From the NCBI GenBank assembly GCA_014904845.1, contig MU119348.1:1-64000 (forward strand): 64,000 nucleotides of DNA, in the 5' to 3' direction. Below, in pieces: positions 47,926 to 60,192 of this stretch. Positions within the stretch are counted from its first letter, which is position 1. The number at the start of each line of letters is the position of its first letter. The notes below the pieces were generated by a model that was not told the DNA's origin, ran no database searches, and saw only the letters and a program-made list of their open reading frames with translations. Origin of the DNA: Acephala macrosclerotiorum (Eukaryota; Ascomycota; Leotiomycetes; Helotiales; Mollisiaceae). Made by a program: the position numbers and the translations under genes.

Positions 47926-48861
47926 GGTCTCGATACAACAGACATGGAGGTGGAATTGTGCAGTACAACTGTTCCTAACTCTGAGGTTGCGTTGGCACCA
48001 CCCCTGCAATAAATCCTATTTCTGACCATCTGAATCAGGTGCTGAGAATCAGGCTGAACTGTTCAGTCACCAAACAAAGCCTCGAAACCCCATCAGCTGT
48101 CAAGGTATGAGACGAAGGGAAGGCTGCGGGATCGAGGAAATGCTAGGGTATCGGCGAACTACAAATCCAAAGTCCCCACTAAGAGGCTAGAGCTCTACCA
48201 GACACTAGCGGGATGTACAGAGGTATAGGAGTGTGATAGCAGCATTCTGGGGGCCCTGTGGCTCGGCCAAGGACTTGCATTTATGGCATTTATATGCCAA
48301 GGGTTCAGTGGTGAGCGAGTGTGGAGAGACTGCATGCGGCCGAAGTATGGTGAGTTGGCTGGTGGGCCAAGACGTGGGCTTGTTTCGGTGATTGCATTGT
48401 GGTATTTAGGTCTTACTATTTTAGGGTGAACGCTGCAGGCTGTGGAAAGTGCTGGCAAAACGACAGGGCAGACTCTGAGTGAGGCTGCCAAGGTGCGTGC
48501 TCGCTTGGCTCGCTTGAGAAAAGACAGACAAGAGGTCAAGAACGCCCTTGTCTTGGCACACCCGTAACTCAAGTGAACTTTCACAGCCTCACCCCTCCAT
48601 CACACCGAGATAATTGACAGGGCGCAGCGATTGAAGTGGGGGCGCAGAGACCGTGTACGCTTAGAATGAGGGAATTTTTGATACAGACACACTGACTAGG
48701 ACGGTGCGGCGCTTTCCAGCCGGAGCTAAAGGGTATAACTTTGTGAGCGACAGTATGATTTGTAGAACGTCAAAGTTCACTGAATTCTCGTTTCAACGCT
48801 TGCTACCTTGCTGAGGTACCGGTAGAACATAGAAGACTTGTTGTGAATTGGTACGGGCAAG
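47926..48861. other. Intergenic, divergent between the NACHT and 7-TM genes
   Basis: About 940 bases separating two divergently transcribed genes; it should contain both promoters. No gene seen. Confidence 0.55.
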
Positions 48862-50123
48862 ATGATGGACTTCATGGGTATCACCTACTATGGCATCGAC
48901 GACTACATCTCATTGATTTATACAACCAATTCTGGACTAGGATGCATCACTTTTGAAGCTCTTGTCGCCTTCATTGTCACGCTTGCGACATTATACGCAG
49001 TGATAAGGAGATCAAAAGACTGGCCCCAAGCTATTCGACTGCATATCGGCCTTATACTTCTGTCAGCGTCGGTACTTTTGTATGAAGTCAAATTTAGAGC
49101 GTATATAGCTGAGCAATGTATAGATGGCTTATTACTCACTGGATCGACGAAAGTGTGAACCACGTCAAGCCTGATGTGACTCTCTGCTTCTTGATCTATA
49201 GCACGTTTACCCACATTATAAAGATGTGCTCCGATGTCCTTGTTGTCACAGGGCTATGGCGAGTTTTAATCCGTTACAATTTTTTGCGACCACTGAAACG
49301 GGGCGTCTTTTCCGAGATACTGATTATGAGCATTCTTTGGATCTTCGCCGGGGTCGCTATGGCACTTTTGGTCACGACTACGGGGACTTTGTTAGCGAAT
49401 ATGGATACTAACGAAGTTAAACGAGTTGCTAGAACCGGAAGTGCGCTTGAGGTTACGTACATGGCATTACAGTTTGTTGTAATTCTTGCCATGAGTCCTC
49501 ATACTTTCAGGTCAGCAATTAAGCCGGAGATTGGATGTCTTTACCACGAGGTGAGTCTTTTCTGTAATTTGATATGAGAGCAACATGAGCACTAATGATA
49601 TATATAGGAGATTGTATATATGGCCCATGCCGTATTCGCATTACTTTCGAGATCGTTTTGTGAGCTAGTTATCGTTAGTCAACTTGATCGAAATCGATCC
49701 GATATTTTTAATACTCAACGGGCTAGAGATATCATGTACGGCTTATTTAGCATTTATTTGGTTTGGGGTATTGCATTTACAGTACCTGATAAGAGTATTG
49801 AAGATCCACTAGTTGAGAAAGATAAAGCTGCGGTGGCGGAAATCAAGCGACTAGTCGAAGAAAAGATTGCGGAGGCTACTAACGGTGGGGAAACTATAGT
49901 ACCGACTATTCCCAGCGTTTTAAATAGTATCGAGGCGATGGTAAAGGCCCAAGGTATTCCACCATATGCTGAGCGAGAGCATTTTATGAAGTTGGAAGAA
50001 ATAGCGAGATTAAGAAAGCAATATAAGGATTGGGAGCCGGTTTATAAAGGCAGCAGTAATATTGACGGGCAAAACGAGGTAATAGAACTCGTTAAGAAGA
50101 ATAAGTCGGTTGAAAGAACGTAA
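48862..50123 (+). CDS. Seven-transmembrane protein, orphan
   Basis: Three exons: 48862-49100, 49154-49550 and 49608-50123, giving 383 residues. Introns are 53 bases (GTATAT...GAAAG) and 57 bases (GTGAGT...CTAATG...TATATAG). Seven hydrophobic helices are visible: FEALVAFIVTLATLYAVI, LHIGLILLSASVLLYEV, LCFLIYSTFTHIIKM, ILIMSILWIFAGVAMALLV, VTYMALQFVVILAM, VYMAHAVFALLS and IMYGLFSIYLVWGIAFTV. A hydrophilic tail of about 120 residues follows, Lys/Glu-rich and probably cytosolic. The layout is GPCR-like, with a short N-terminus bearing ITYYGIDDYISLIYTT, but I recognise no family motif (no CFEM, no clear DRY or NPxxY). Exon 1-2 splicing relies on a non-consensus AAG acceptor; the alternatives break the frame. 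Confidence 0.72.
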
Positions 50124-50880
50124 GAAATAGGAATAGAACACATGATAATCAAGCTATGGCTCTGGTCGAGGCTCGAATTATCATATTTGATCTTGAAGTA
50201 TATCCTGCTTGCAATAGCAAGATCGATCTGTTTCACTCAGTTAGTTGTGAAGAATATGATCCTTTGGTAATACTCCAAAGTTCGCAAGAACACAGACGAG
50301 GGCATTTCGGTTGATGTCGCCGATTGAACGTTACTCGAGGAAACATCCGCCTCGTCTAGAAAGAGGAGCGCATTCTATTTCGAAGCACGCTGAACCCATC
50401 CTTACGCGGAGGACGGGATGGCGGAAGGCAGACGAACGTGGTAGAACAAATCGGCCAAAGGGCCATTCAGGTCTTGCAGAAAGTTTGATAGTACCTGTTG
50501 CAATTGCCGGTATAACAATGATAGCTCAGGTTGCAGTCTACACCAGTTTCCGAGGAATTCTCAAAGACCAAACGATCGAATACACGGGATGGACGAGATG
50601 GCAGTCAAGAACAAGAGGGGAAGGGCTCATATTTATATAATAAGAACATAACCCCGCCCCTAACGGCGGAGCTTTTTTCATTCTAAACACATTGCGTAAT
50701 TGATCTTTTTTAATAACGATTTAAGTAGATTTGTTTTACTAGCATAATAATAATCTTGGTTTTAATTCAACCAAATGCGATTTTGAAAATATTATAAAAA
50801 ATATAAATTATTTTAATAAAAAATTATTATAATATATAATAAATAATACATATCGGGTCAGTTTGATAAGTGGCAATGAT
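50124..50880. other. Intergenic
   Basis: No supported gene. An open frame ending at 50640 lacks family features. 50760-50860 is a small AT-rich patch. Confidence 0.5.
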
Positions 50881-50883
50881 GTT

Positions 50884-51420
50884 TTAGATCAGGCCTTTGT
50901 CGACAGCCGCTGCCCTTCCCCAGACAGCAAAATGGTCGCTACTAAAGTTCAATGATACACCAACACCAATGCCTTGGTCCTGAAACCACTCCCAAATCCG
51001 ATAGCTCCAAGTCCAATCACCCTGTGCGCCCTGCGTCATTGAGTCACCTACAATCATGACTCTCATGCCAGCTTGCCGACCAGCGAGGCTCTCATCAGCC
51101 GGGCCGCTGACGTTGTCTGCAGCCCCTTGTTTTCCTCTATGGTAGCCGAAATTGCAGCAGTATCAGCTCCAGGAGTGCTAGTTTGCAACAGAGGCATCAG
51201 GCCCGCCAATTGGCTCAACAGATCATAATTGGATATGTTTGAGGGAAGAGGGATAGCCGGAATGCTAGCAAGTTGAGCCAGCTGAACAGAAACTGAAGAT
51301 ACTATCGTAGTTGTTGTTGTGATAGCGACATTGCCTTGTATGGATGTAGAAGCATTTGCAGAAAGGGCACATGCAGTTGATATCCAAATATTGAAAACCG
51401 GAGTTAACTTTACGAAGGAT
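50884..51420 (-). pseudogene. SGNH (GDSL) hydrolase fragment
   Basis: The minus strand reads MRVMIVGDSMTQGAQGDWTW, the block I nucleophile motif (G-D-S) of SGNH esterases, followed by HFAVWGRAAAVDKG and a stop at 50884. Blocks III and V with the catalytic Asn and Asp/His are missing. Upstream, a Thr/Ser-rich leader (CALSANASTSIQGNV, ITTTTTIVSSVSVQ, QLAGLMPLLQTSTPG) is in another frame; adding one base to the run of four C at 51123-51126 would join SATIEENK to GAADNVSG smoothly. So the gene has a frameshift and is truncated just before the AT-rich patch at 50760-50860. It was probably a secreted esterase. Confidence 0.65.
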
Positions 51421-52326
51421 GCTCATCTTGCTGGGTGGTGTCGAAAATTAGAAGAAAACCATCTGACGGAACGAAGAAGTAAAGAATGGTTCAAGCTATA
51501 CACAACAAGCTATTACACAAAGGATAGAGCATCGGGAGTGATATATGAGGCTGCGGTGGACTTACACCTTCGCTGGACAACTTGACCACTTCGACACCTT
51601 CTAGCAGCATGGTCAACTCAGAGGGCTTACTTCCGACTGTGTCCCTATTCCACTTCTCAAGTGATGAGATCTGCCGAAATGGGCCTCCTTGTCACACTAG
51701 ACAACGCCTGTGTATCAACATTGAGAAAAGATGAGCCGCTGTATATGACGAAATTGCACACTATCAAAGAACAGGCATGTGAGTCATCTGACGGAGAACT
51801 CTCTCCGAGTTCCTAGTGCATTCGCGTGGAGGGATTTGAGAGAATAATACCATCGCATGTAGCTTGCAAAGACTATCCCTACATGCTAAGCGCCGACTCT
51901 GTGCTGAAAACTGACAAGAAACTTGAATGGCAAGAACCGGGACGCAAATAACCAAGATTCAGGGTTGCATCCTCGATGCTGAAGAGAGAGGAGCGAGAAT
52001 TCGATAGTGAGTCGTTGTTGCTAACATGGGGTATTGAGTTTGGTTGTGGTGCGATTGTAGTTGTCTGTATCAAGAAGGAAGGCACGTACATTGGAATTTG
52101 GATCGGGAGCAGACTGCGCCGCATTGGGTGCATGCTGCTCATCCGACGAGCGAAATTTGATTGGCTCGGATAATCGGAGAGTGTCGTCCGTGCCGGCTCC
52201 CTACCTGACCACTTCCCATCTTCTTTCCTTTGTAATGTAACGTTTATTGTATAACATATCTATGATGTTTCTGATATTGCCCAGCCATCTTCTGTGCATT
52301 CCTCCTCCTTCACAGCTTCACTCCGG
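51421..52326. other. Intergenic
   Basis: Open frames at 51319-51585 (plus) and on the minus strand near 51764-52142 show no family features. No gene called. Confidence 0.5.
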
Positions 52327-53305
52327 ATGTCGCGGCCTCTCCTTTCACCTCATACGGCAAGGATGACTTCCCAACCGAGCCTTGGCGGCATTTTGATGGA
52401 TGTGATGGAGTGCATTGTCACGTTCCTAGATCTGCCTAAGATTTGCAGCCTTCGATTAGCAGCGCGCGAAGTCAGTGGGAAAGCCTCACAAGGCGTCTTC
52501 AAAGGTCATTTTCGCACAAAGAAGATTCAATTGACTGCCGAGCAACAGCTCGAGCAAGCTTCCTATCGAAGCCCTCGATGTCTTTGGCTCTGTCACCTGC
52601 TGCAGCCTGGCTTGCGACCAAGTTGCAGCGATGCTAGCAGAGGTTGACATCTCTATCCTGACCAACTCCTTACGCGGACTTAAGCAACTGTCCATGAGCT
52701 TGGCATATCACGAAACGCGGGAGCCCAAAAGCGAGCATATGCAATCTCTTGCTTTTGGCCAAACGAATACCAGAGCCGTCTGCCAATTCCTTGGATTACG
52801 CCCAACCTTACAAGACCTTCAGCTCCACTGGTATGGAACCTACTCAGCCTATCCCGATGAGGAGTTGACCGATGCTCTATCGGAGAAATCGTTCTTCGAT
52901 CGCATTGCACAATCGTGCCGATTTCCATCTCTGGACCGGCATACGCTGAAAGGTATCTATACCTCTGAAGCTGCCTTTCTTGCGTTTCTCCACCAGGTAC
53001 AGCAGCTCCGTCACCTCGACATGGACGAAATACATCTCGATTCCAGGGGCAAGTTTCGACCGATTTATGGGTATCTAACCCAAAACATGCCACAACTCGA
53101 ATACGTACATCTTGACAACCTCTATGAAGAGAAACTGATCCATTTCAACGCGCCTGGCAAGCCGCATTTCCCTCATCCCGGTCGACGCTCCGATGGTCCA
53201 AACACGATTACCAGGACAGGGGCAGATGCACGCAAACCTATTGAATATCAATTCAGTCATGGTGTTGCACTTGGTTCTCCTCAGGCTAATGAGTGGGCCC
53301 GATAA
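52327..53305 (+). pseudogene. F-box protein with frameshift
   Basis: The N-terminus has an F-box: SLGGILMDVMECIVTFLDLP then KICSLRLAAREVSGKASQGV, FKGHFRTKKIQLTAEQ. F-box proteins recruit substrates to SCF ubiquitin ligases. About 75 codons in, the frame must shift near 52555 to continue as KLPIEALDVFGSVTCC, LACDQVAAMLAEVDISILT and on through a leucine-patterned region (QQLRHLDMDEIHLDSRG, MPQLEYVHLDNLYEEKLIHF) that ends NEWAR at 53305. There is no GT-AG pair of workable size at the shift, so it is best read as a disrupted gene, unless the assembly has a base error there. Confidence 0.65.
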
Positions 53306-53970
53306 ATACAACGGCAATAAGGTCCATCGGACTACTAGGAGTGAAGTCTAAAATGTACCTTGTATTGAACTCGTAACCTCTGAACTCATAAAGTCTCCGC
53401 CGCAAAGCTGCGTTGGCTCTCAGCGTTTTTTGGAAATAGAAGCGAAGAGGTATCTGTTTGTACTGTGCCATGTTGGCTTTGATCTGTGTTGGTGCTAGCG
53501 TCTGTTGGACTTGTGCTCGATTGGTGCTGATATGGGATGCGCGCTACTGATTTTCATTGCTCGCGTCGGCATGCGGGATTGTCAGAGACTGTTTGCTGGG
53601 GGCATATGAATCCCATGACTTGAAAGTAACATATGTTTAGTCTGCGGCGCTGTCACATTTTGCTCGGAGGTCTTTGGCTTCATCCCTTTTACGTTCCCCA
53701 CGCCTCAATCACTTGCATGGACGGTGGCCTCCAACAGGTTCACCCCTGGTTCGGTCCTTTAGTCTACACTATCGATCTCAACCCTGCAGTAAAGCATTCA
53801 AATATCGACTTATGCTTGCAAGGATCCTGTAAGTCACTGTAAGGCGTCTCTTGCATCGGTCTGGCTAGTGCTTTTTCCGTTGAACAACTCGGGCCTCTGT
53901 GCTTAGTATAACTTATATCAATCAATCAGTCGCTGAGATGCACTCGCCTGCTCGAAGGAGTCTCAACACC
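53306..53970. other. Intergenic with a possible small secreted ORF
   Basis: No firm gene. A 69-codon frame at 53633-53842 (HILLGGLWLHPFYVPHA, then Cys-containing DLCLQGSCKSL) might be a small secreted peptide or a first exon, but the signal peptide is unconvincing. Confidence 0.35.
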
Positions 53971-53971
53971 A

Positions 53972-55235
53972 GTTATCGGGAATCTTCTTGTCTTACTTCT
54001 TTACAATGTCATCCCTGTTAAAAGACTCTTTCTCATTTTCTTCTTCAGTATTCTCAGCAATGCTAGACTTGAGCTTGAAAATTTTCGTATCAATACACTT
54101 ATTGCATTGCCTCGTGGACAAGAATTTAGCGGTAAGGAACTCTATCGCAGAGAGTAAGTGAACTCGGCCATATGCAGTCACAGGGTCTAACATCTGCAGA
54201 CTTCCTGGCTGTGACACAACCGGTTTTAATGATCCTGACGTTCCAACATGCGAAGCTCTCTGCGCTCCTGCTTCAGATGCATGTTCTGGGGGCGACGTAG
54301 GTAATGGAAACGTTCTGCCAGATGCGCGGAGGTCCATTCGCAGCTCATCAAATAATGCCGATTCGGATGCGGCATTAAGCGCTCTCCACTTTGCAAATGA
54401 ATCTACTCAAGTATACAACATCGCAATCCGGGAATCACATTTAGTGAAGAGAATTTTCCAGGTAGTCACTCAGGCGCAGCTTCCCAATTATGTGTACACC
54501 CAATTCATAACCCCAGACGCAAACTTTGGCGCTGTTATACCCCCGGTAGAAGAATTTCCAACTCCCGAGGCACTTTGGTAGAACCGGCAATACTGTCACT
54601 GTACAGAAGACCTTTGGCAACCAGGCCTTCCAAGTTAATTCCCGTGCTCTTCACGGATGTATCATCGTCACAATCGATCCAGGAGAGCAATATACATGGT
54701 GCGAAAGATACCACGCCCCTCTCTTCTCACATAAATACCTCCTAAACATGACAATAGGGCTACTTCTGGGAAGTCCCATCTTGGGCATCAGACAACCAAT
54801 TCTCCCAAAGAGTCCTAAACTGGATATCCGGCACCGGCTCCCGCTTCCGCTTCGGCGTCAGGCCCGCCCTCAACGTCGCACTCTTCAACGCCCCTAACGA
54901 CAACACAAGAGTCTTCATCATGCACCCCCGTCGCGCCCGCAACAAAAACTACCGCACCAAGCTCCCACAACTGAAGACGGCTCTTCGGGGTCCCCAAGGT
55001 CTGTTGCCCGGGGCGCCGATGGCGGTGTAGTTGTATACGAGATTGGATTATGCGGTGCTGGCTCAGAGGGCCATCGCGAGAGGGAAGAATCGGTATGGGA
55101 AGGCGGTGTTTCTGTTTGATCCTAATGGGAGGGGATAGGGACAGTTGGGTTGGAGATTATTTTATGAGGGGCATGTTTTTAATGATAGTGATCCGCCGCC
55201 AGCGACGTCTGCTGATGGTGTTTCTGATTTGTAGA
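53972..55235 (+). pseudogene. Secreted-protein pseudogene, multiple lesions
   Basis: Readable in pieces. An N-terminal hydrophobic part (NLLVLLLYNVIPVKRLFLI) and ENFRINTLIALPRGQEFSG run to a 46-base intron (54154-54199, GTAAGT...CTAAC...TGCAG), then ELPGCDTTGFNDPDVPTCEA. A shift near 54572 leads to GRTGNTVTVQKTFGNQAFQV and ALHGCIIVTIDPGEQYTW. A second intron (54699-54757) with another one-base offset leads to GYFWEVPSWASDNQFSQRVL, ALNVALFNAPNDNTRVFIM, then TRLDYAVLAQRAIARGKN and AVFLFDPNGRG, a TAG at 55136-55138 and GQLGWRLFYEGHVF. I recall this C-terminal module from fungal secreted proteins of unknown or chitinase-associated function, without a firm name. At least three lesions make it dead. 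Confidence 0.6.
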
Positions 55236-56101
55236 TGGACGTAAATTAAAGAGGGGATGTGAGTGAGAGTTAGACGGCTTTCGGCAATAGATGTAAGACG
55301 TGGATTGTAAATGTGTATACTGGCGACAAACTTGGAGTGCGTTGCTTGGCCTTGAGAGAGCGAGATGTATTGTTAACAGGTAATAGGGGAGGCGAAAATA
55401 AGCGAGGATGCGAATGTAGTGGTTTTGTCTTAAAGTCGACTCACTGACCGCTCTATTAGCTTAAATAAAAGCCCAGAGGTCCCACTTATGCCGCATAGGT
55501 TGGAATTACAGTAAGACTTACAATAGTCGCATGAACATGTCCCATTTTAGGAGTGGAGTTGCTTCGACCACGACCGCACGTGCCTTGAACTTATTCAATA
55601 CTCTTTTTACCACCTTAATTTGCCATACCTTTGCTCACCTAGTATTGCCGACCATCAAGCAGCCTTGCTTATCTTTTCAAGCAGGCGGGGGAAAAAATAT
55701 CTCGTGCAGATTAGGATTTAGGCTCAATAATGGGCTCTGGACCTGTGGGTTTCACTGTCAGTCAGCACTGTCTGAAAAAACCTCCAATGATATCAGCGTT
55801 ACATTGTCCATTTACATCACGGTGATTTGGCTCGAGTCTTAGTCTAGAATAGGAAAAGAAAAAAGAAAAGAAAAGAAAAGAAAAGAAAAGAAAAGAAAAG
55901 AAGAGATGTTTATTCAAAACTAATTCATTGCATTGTAAGACTACGAGTACATTTGGTACGCATAGCAATCATCACTAACTAGAGAGAGAGAGACTTAGAT
56001 AACTAAATGGCCCGACATTGACTCCTCCCAAAACTCTCTTTCTTTCTCTCTTCTCCCTCATTTCAAACCATCAAATCTACTCTTCTCTTATCAACTTTTC
56101 T
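55236..56101. other. Intergenic, 3' of acetyl-CoA synthetase
   Basis: No gene. Contains a microsatellite at 55852-55905 and a GA-dinucleotide run near 55981. Confidence 0.55.
55852..55905 (+). repeat. (AAAAG)n microsatellite
   Basis: Eight perfect AAAAG units at 55861-55900 with imperfect flanks. Confidence 0.95.
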
Positions 56102-58382
56102 CTACTTCTTCCTCGACTCCTTCACAACCTCAATAATCTTATCCACCACACTCGGATCGGACAATGTACTCGTATCCCCTAGTTGATCCTCCTCGCCCGC
56201 CAGAATCTTCCTTAAAATCCTTCTCATGATCTTCCCACTCCTCGTCTTCGGCAAATCCGGCACCACAAAGATCGCCTTGGGCGCCGCAAACGGCCCAATA
56301 CTCTTCCTCACCTGCAAAATCAAATCTTTGCGTAATTGGTCATTAATTTCATTTCCGTCTTTGATAGCGACGAATGCGTTGACGGCTTGTCCGGTAAGTT
56401 CGTCGTTGATGCCTACGACGGCAGCTTCGGCGACAGCGTGGTATTCGATGAGCGCGGCTTCAATTTCGGCGGTGGAGAGGCGGTGGCCAGAGACGTTGAC
56501 GACGTCGTCGACGCGCCCGCGGATCCAGTAGTAGCCTTCGTGGTCGCGGCCTGCGCCGTCGCCGGTGAACTGGGGATATCAGTAAGGAGATGAAATGTAT
56601 GAAGAAGGGACAAGACTCACGTAGTATCCTTTATAGACATTCAGATATGTATCCATGTATCTCTTGTGAGCACCCCAAACAGTACGAGCCATGCTAGGCC
56701 ATGGCTGCTTGAATGCGAGAACACCCTCGACGTCGTTTCCGTGAATCTCTTCGCCGGAGACGGGGTCGATGATCGCGGGTTCGATGCCGAAGAAGGGAAG
56801 GGAGGCGGAACCGGGTTTGGTGGGCGTTACGCCTGCGAGGGGAGTGATGACATTGGATCCTGTCTCGGTTTGCCAGTACGTCTATAGGAATTGTTAGAAT
56901 TGAATGACCCACGAGATGTGGGAGACTTACATCAACAACGTGAGCCTCCTCCTTTCCAACAATCTCAAAGTACCATTTCCACACCTCAGCAGCGATCGGC
57001 TCACCGACGGAACCCAAAACTCTGAGATGCTTCATCTGAGCTTTGACATGCTGATCGCCAGCTCGCTTGAGAAGTCTCAACGCGGTGGGAGCAACATAAA
57101 ACTGTGTAACGCCATGCTTCTCAATGACATCCCAGTATCTCGAGAAATTAGGATAAGCGGGCGTTCCCTCAAAAACGACAGTCGCAACACCAAGCAAAAG
57201 AGGAGCGTAAACGACATAAGTATGGCCCGTAATCCATCCTACATCACCACCACAGAAGAACTTATCCGTGTCATGGATATCAAACACGTATTTCCCGGTC
57301 GCCGCAGCACCGAGAAGATATCCAGCAGTCGAATGCATAACACCCTTCGGCTTACCAGTCGAACCAGAGGTATAGAGAAGGAAAAGCGGGTCCTCGGAAT
57401 TCATTGGCTCAGGAGCAATGTACGAAGGCCACTTCTCGACCTCCTCATGCCACCACCAATCACGACCCTTGGTGAATGGTACATCAGCGCCCGTGCGCTT
57501 GTACACCAAGCAGTGGGTAACGTCTGGACATTGCTTCAAAGCATCGTCGACGATCTTCTTGGTGCCGATTAATTTTCCACCTCGCTTTCCTTCGTCGGTC
57601 GTGATGACTACTTTGGATTGAGCGTCGATGACTCTGTCGCGGAGGGAGTCGGATGAGAAACCTGCGAAGACGACGGAATGGACTGCGCCAATACGGGCAC
57701 AGGCTAGGAAGGAGATGAGCGCTTCGGGAATCATGGGCAGGTAGATGGCGACTGTATCTCCCTTCTTGACACCCATCTGCTTCAGCACTTGAGCCGTCTT
57801 GCAGACCTCTCGAAGGAGCTCGCCGTATGTAAGGGTTCGTCCATCTACAGCGTCATCGGCTTCGTAGATAATAGCAGGCTTGTCGGGGTTCTTGATCGCG
57901 TGGCGGTCAACGCAGTTGTATGAAGCGTTGAGTTGACCCTCGAGGAACCATGCGTTGTCGCCGTTTGCGAAGCTGCCCGTGTGTACGGTTTGGAAGTCTC
58001 GTTGCCAGGTCAGGAGTTCGCGGGCTAGGTTGGCCCAGAACTTGTCGGGCTCGGTGATGGACTCTTTGTACATGCGCTGGTATTCCTCGAGACCTGCAAT
58101 TGATTAGCGACGGTCGCATATTGTTCTGTGGCTGAATTGGGGGCTTACCACTGATGTGAGGCTTGCTGGGATGCTCTGTAACAATGTCAATTCCATTCTC
58201 TTACCCTCACGGGATAATTGGAAACGCAAAAGAGGGGCTTACTCTCAAACATCTTCTTCGGGGGATCTATCAACGTCAGTCCTCACTCTCCAAAGCTCTA
58301 GGAACCCGAACTCACGGAAAGTATCGACCTCATGGGCCTCTGTGACCACCGAATTGGTGGGTTTTACGGCACCTTCAGACAT
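56102..58382 (-). CDS. facA: Acetyl-CoA synthetase
   Basis: AMP-forming acetate-CoA ligase, which activates acetate to acetyl-CoA in the cytosol and nucleus. Model: complement of 56102-56569, 56621-56881, 56931-58093, 58149-58175, 58243-58266 and 58316-58382; six exons, 669 residues, the expected length. Four of the five introns have GTGAGT, GTAAGC or GTAAGT donors and all are 49-67 bases; exons 2 and 3 are only 24 and 27 bases and together give [19 protein letters not shown], matching the family N-terminus. Motifs: [16 protein letters not shown] (AMP/P-loop), [30 protein letters not shown] (begins exactly at the exon 5 start), [20 protein letters not shown] (hinge and A8) and [16 protein letters not shown] with the catalytic, acetylation-regulated Lys. 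In other ascomycetes facA is induced by acetate and under carbon catabolite control; I did not identify a specific operator here. Confidence 0.96.
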
Positions 58383-60192
58383 GATCGCGGTCGTATCTTC
58401 TCTTGGGGTTGAGCTGTGACTCTGAAGCTGTTTCTTGAGAAGTATCGCCAACTGCGGGGTATCTGTACAGTCGCCTAATTAAACACCGGTCACGCAAAGA
58501 CCTGGTTCGCTAATTACAAGGCTGGGCACCCAAACAGCTGATCGTTGCACAGAAAGACCGGACTGAGACAGGAATTTTCTTTGGAGTGGAGAGTTGAATT
58601 CGTGGGAGTGAGTAAGGAGCAAGGAGAAGAGCGAAAGATGGGATGGGGAGCGTCGCGGTTTTCTTCTCATTCCCTATGCTGGTTCGGGGCAAGGGACCTT
58701 ATTACTTCATGGGTTATCGACGGTGCTTCAGCCATGCCCAATGCACCCCGGCTATTGTCTGCGAGCGGTTTTATTGGCGGTCTTGTAGCCCCATTGGCAT
58801 CATCCTTCAATCCGAGCGACGGGCCTGGATGGAACGGGCTTAGGACGACTGTGGGGAGAACCGAACGGCCACGGCATCGATGATGGAAGTAACATAAGAG
58901 GACAATCCAGAATCCATCAGCCCATCCCGTGGCTCTTGGTGTCTCTCCATCTCGGGCCCGATGACCTCACGTTCGTGGGACTCGGAGAGGATATTTGTCA
59001 AACGCCCAGTCCGGGGAGAAACGGTGGCTGCAATCGTCGTCCCTTTTCCCCAGAATTGCCTGCGTCTCATCCAGAGCGTGCGATGCGAGCACGGCGGTTC
59101 GGTCCCATTTCGAGATCCAACTCGGCCCACAATTGATTCGTACTTCTGCCGCCGGAGAAGTGCATTTCTCGGTTGGAGAATATGGTAGCATCGAGAACGC
59201 ATGGCTGGGTCTTTTATGGAATTTGGCGGGGTTGAGACAAGGCTGTCAACTCCAGCCTTGGCCACCACCTGCATGTATTGCAGAACCCCTCAGCAGCATG
59301 AAGCTCGGGCTTCGGCAGGACGCGCGGGATGGATGTTCCTCAATCGCCACTTCACTCTTCCTACTTCTTCCTTCATTGCGTTATCGGCCATAATTCCTTT
59401 TAAGTTTGGCTTTCCCGTACTTCCATATCAAATGTCAATCTCGAAGCTCGGCTGCCGATTTTCGTCAGCCCAGATTCTGCCGAGATGGTGGCCGGTTACA
59501 TGGAACCAATATCCTCGACCTGCCATATGCAGGACGAAGATAACGAGGTAAGTACGGATGGAACTAATGTCAGCAGGCAGGAACCAGGGTCATTGAGCCC
59601 CTATTGTGTACAGCGAACTGGAGCGATCCGATACAGTGGTATCCATACAGCATGCAGGTTTGTGTGACGAGTCTTGCAGCTTACTCGGTCGCTCGTAAGC
59701 GGAAAAGAGTTGGGTGCCATGTGACGCTGTGCAGTCCCGGACGGATATTTTTACGGACCGTTATTTATATCGATCAGTGGACTCGATATAGCACTCTACA
59801 TATTTATGCAGGTGAAAGAACATGTTCAAGTTGGATCGAGTTGAAACTGTTACTCTACTCGTGGTTATGTTTGGTGTTTGAGGCGCAATTTGATCGGCAG
59901 GAGGTTATCAAGGTGTTGATGCATCCCAACCTGGATCTGGAGATACTCCGATGCATATATCCTCAGCCGAATTCAGCTTAGATACAAGGCCAGTGGGTTT
60001 TCTCAGTTCGTTTCATCTGGATGTTCTCACATCCAATTATCCGAAGTGTCTGGCGAGGGTCTCTGCCAAAACTCTAATCCATTCTGTACTGTACATATGT
60101 ATTTTCAAACTCTCTTATGTGCTTCATGTCTCTTTCGAAGTCTGCTATTGTTTCTCCCCCTCCTCTCTCCCTCTTCCTCATATTCTCAGCCA
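58383..60192. other. Intergenic, acetyl-CoA synthetase upstream region
   Basis: About 1.8 kb holding the synthetase promoter and the 3' region of the 117-residue gene. Overlapping open frames on both strands look like chance. Confidence 0.5.

Noticed and set aside
50650..50682. Hairpin ccgcc/ggcgg followed by a T run, like a bacterial terminator
   Set aside because: This is a fungal intergenic region; short GC hairpins with T runs arise by chance, and no bacterial-type gene is next to it.
59604..59981. 125-codon open frame upstream of acetyl-CoA synthetase
   Set aside because: No recognisable domain, overlaps other frames, and no splice support.
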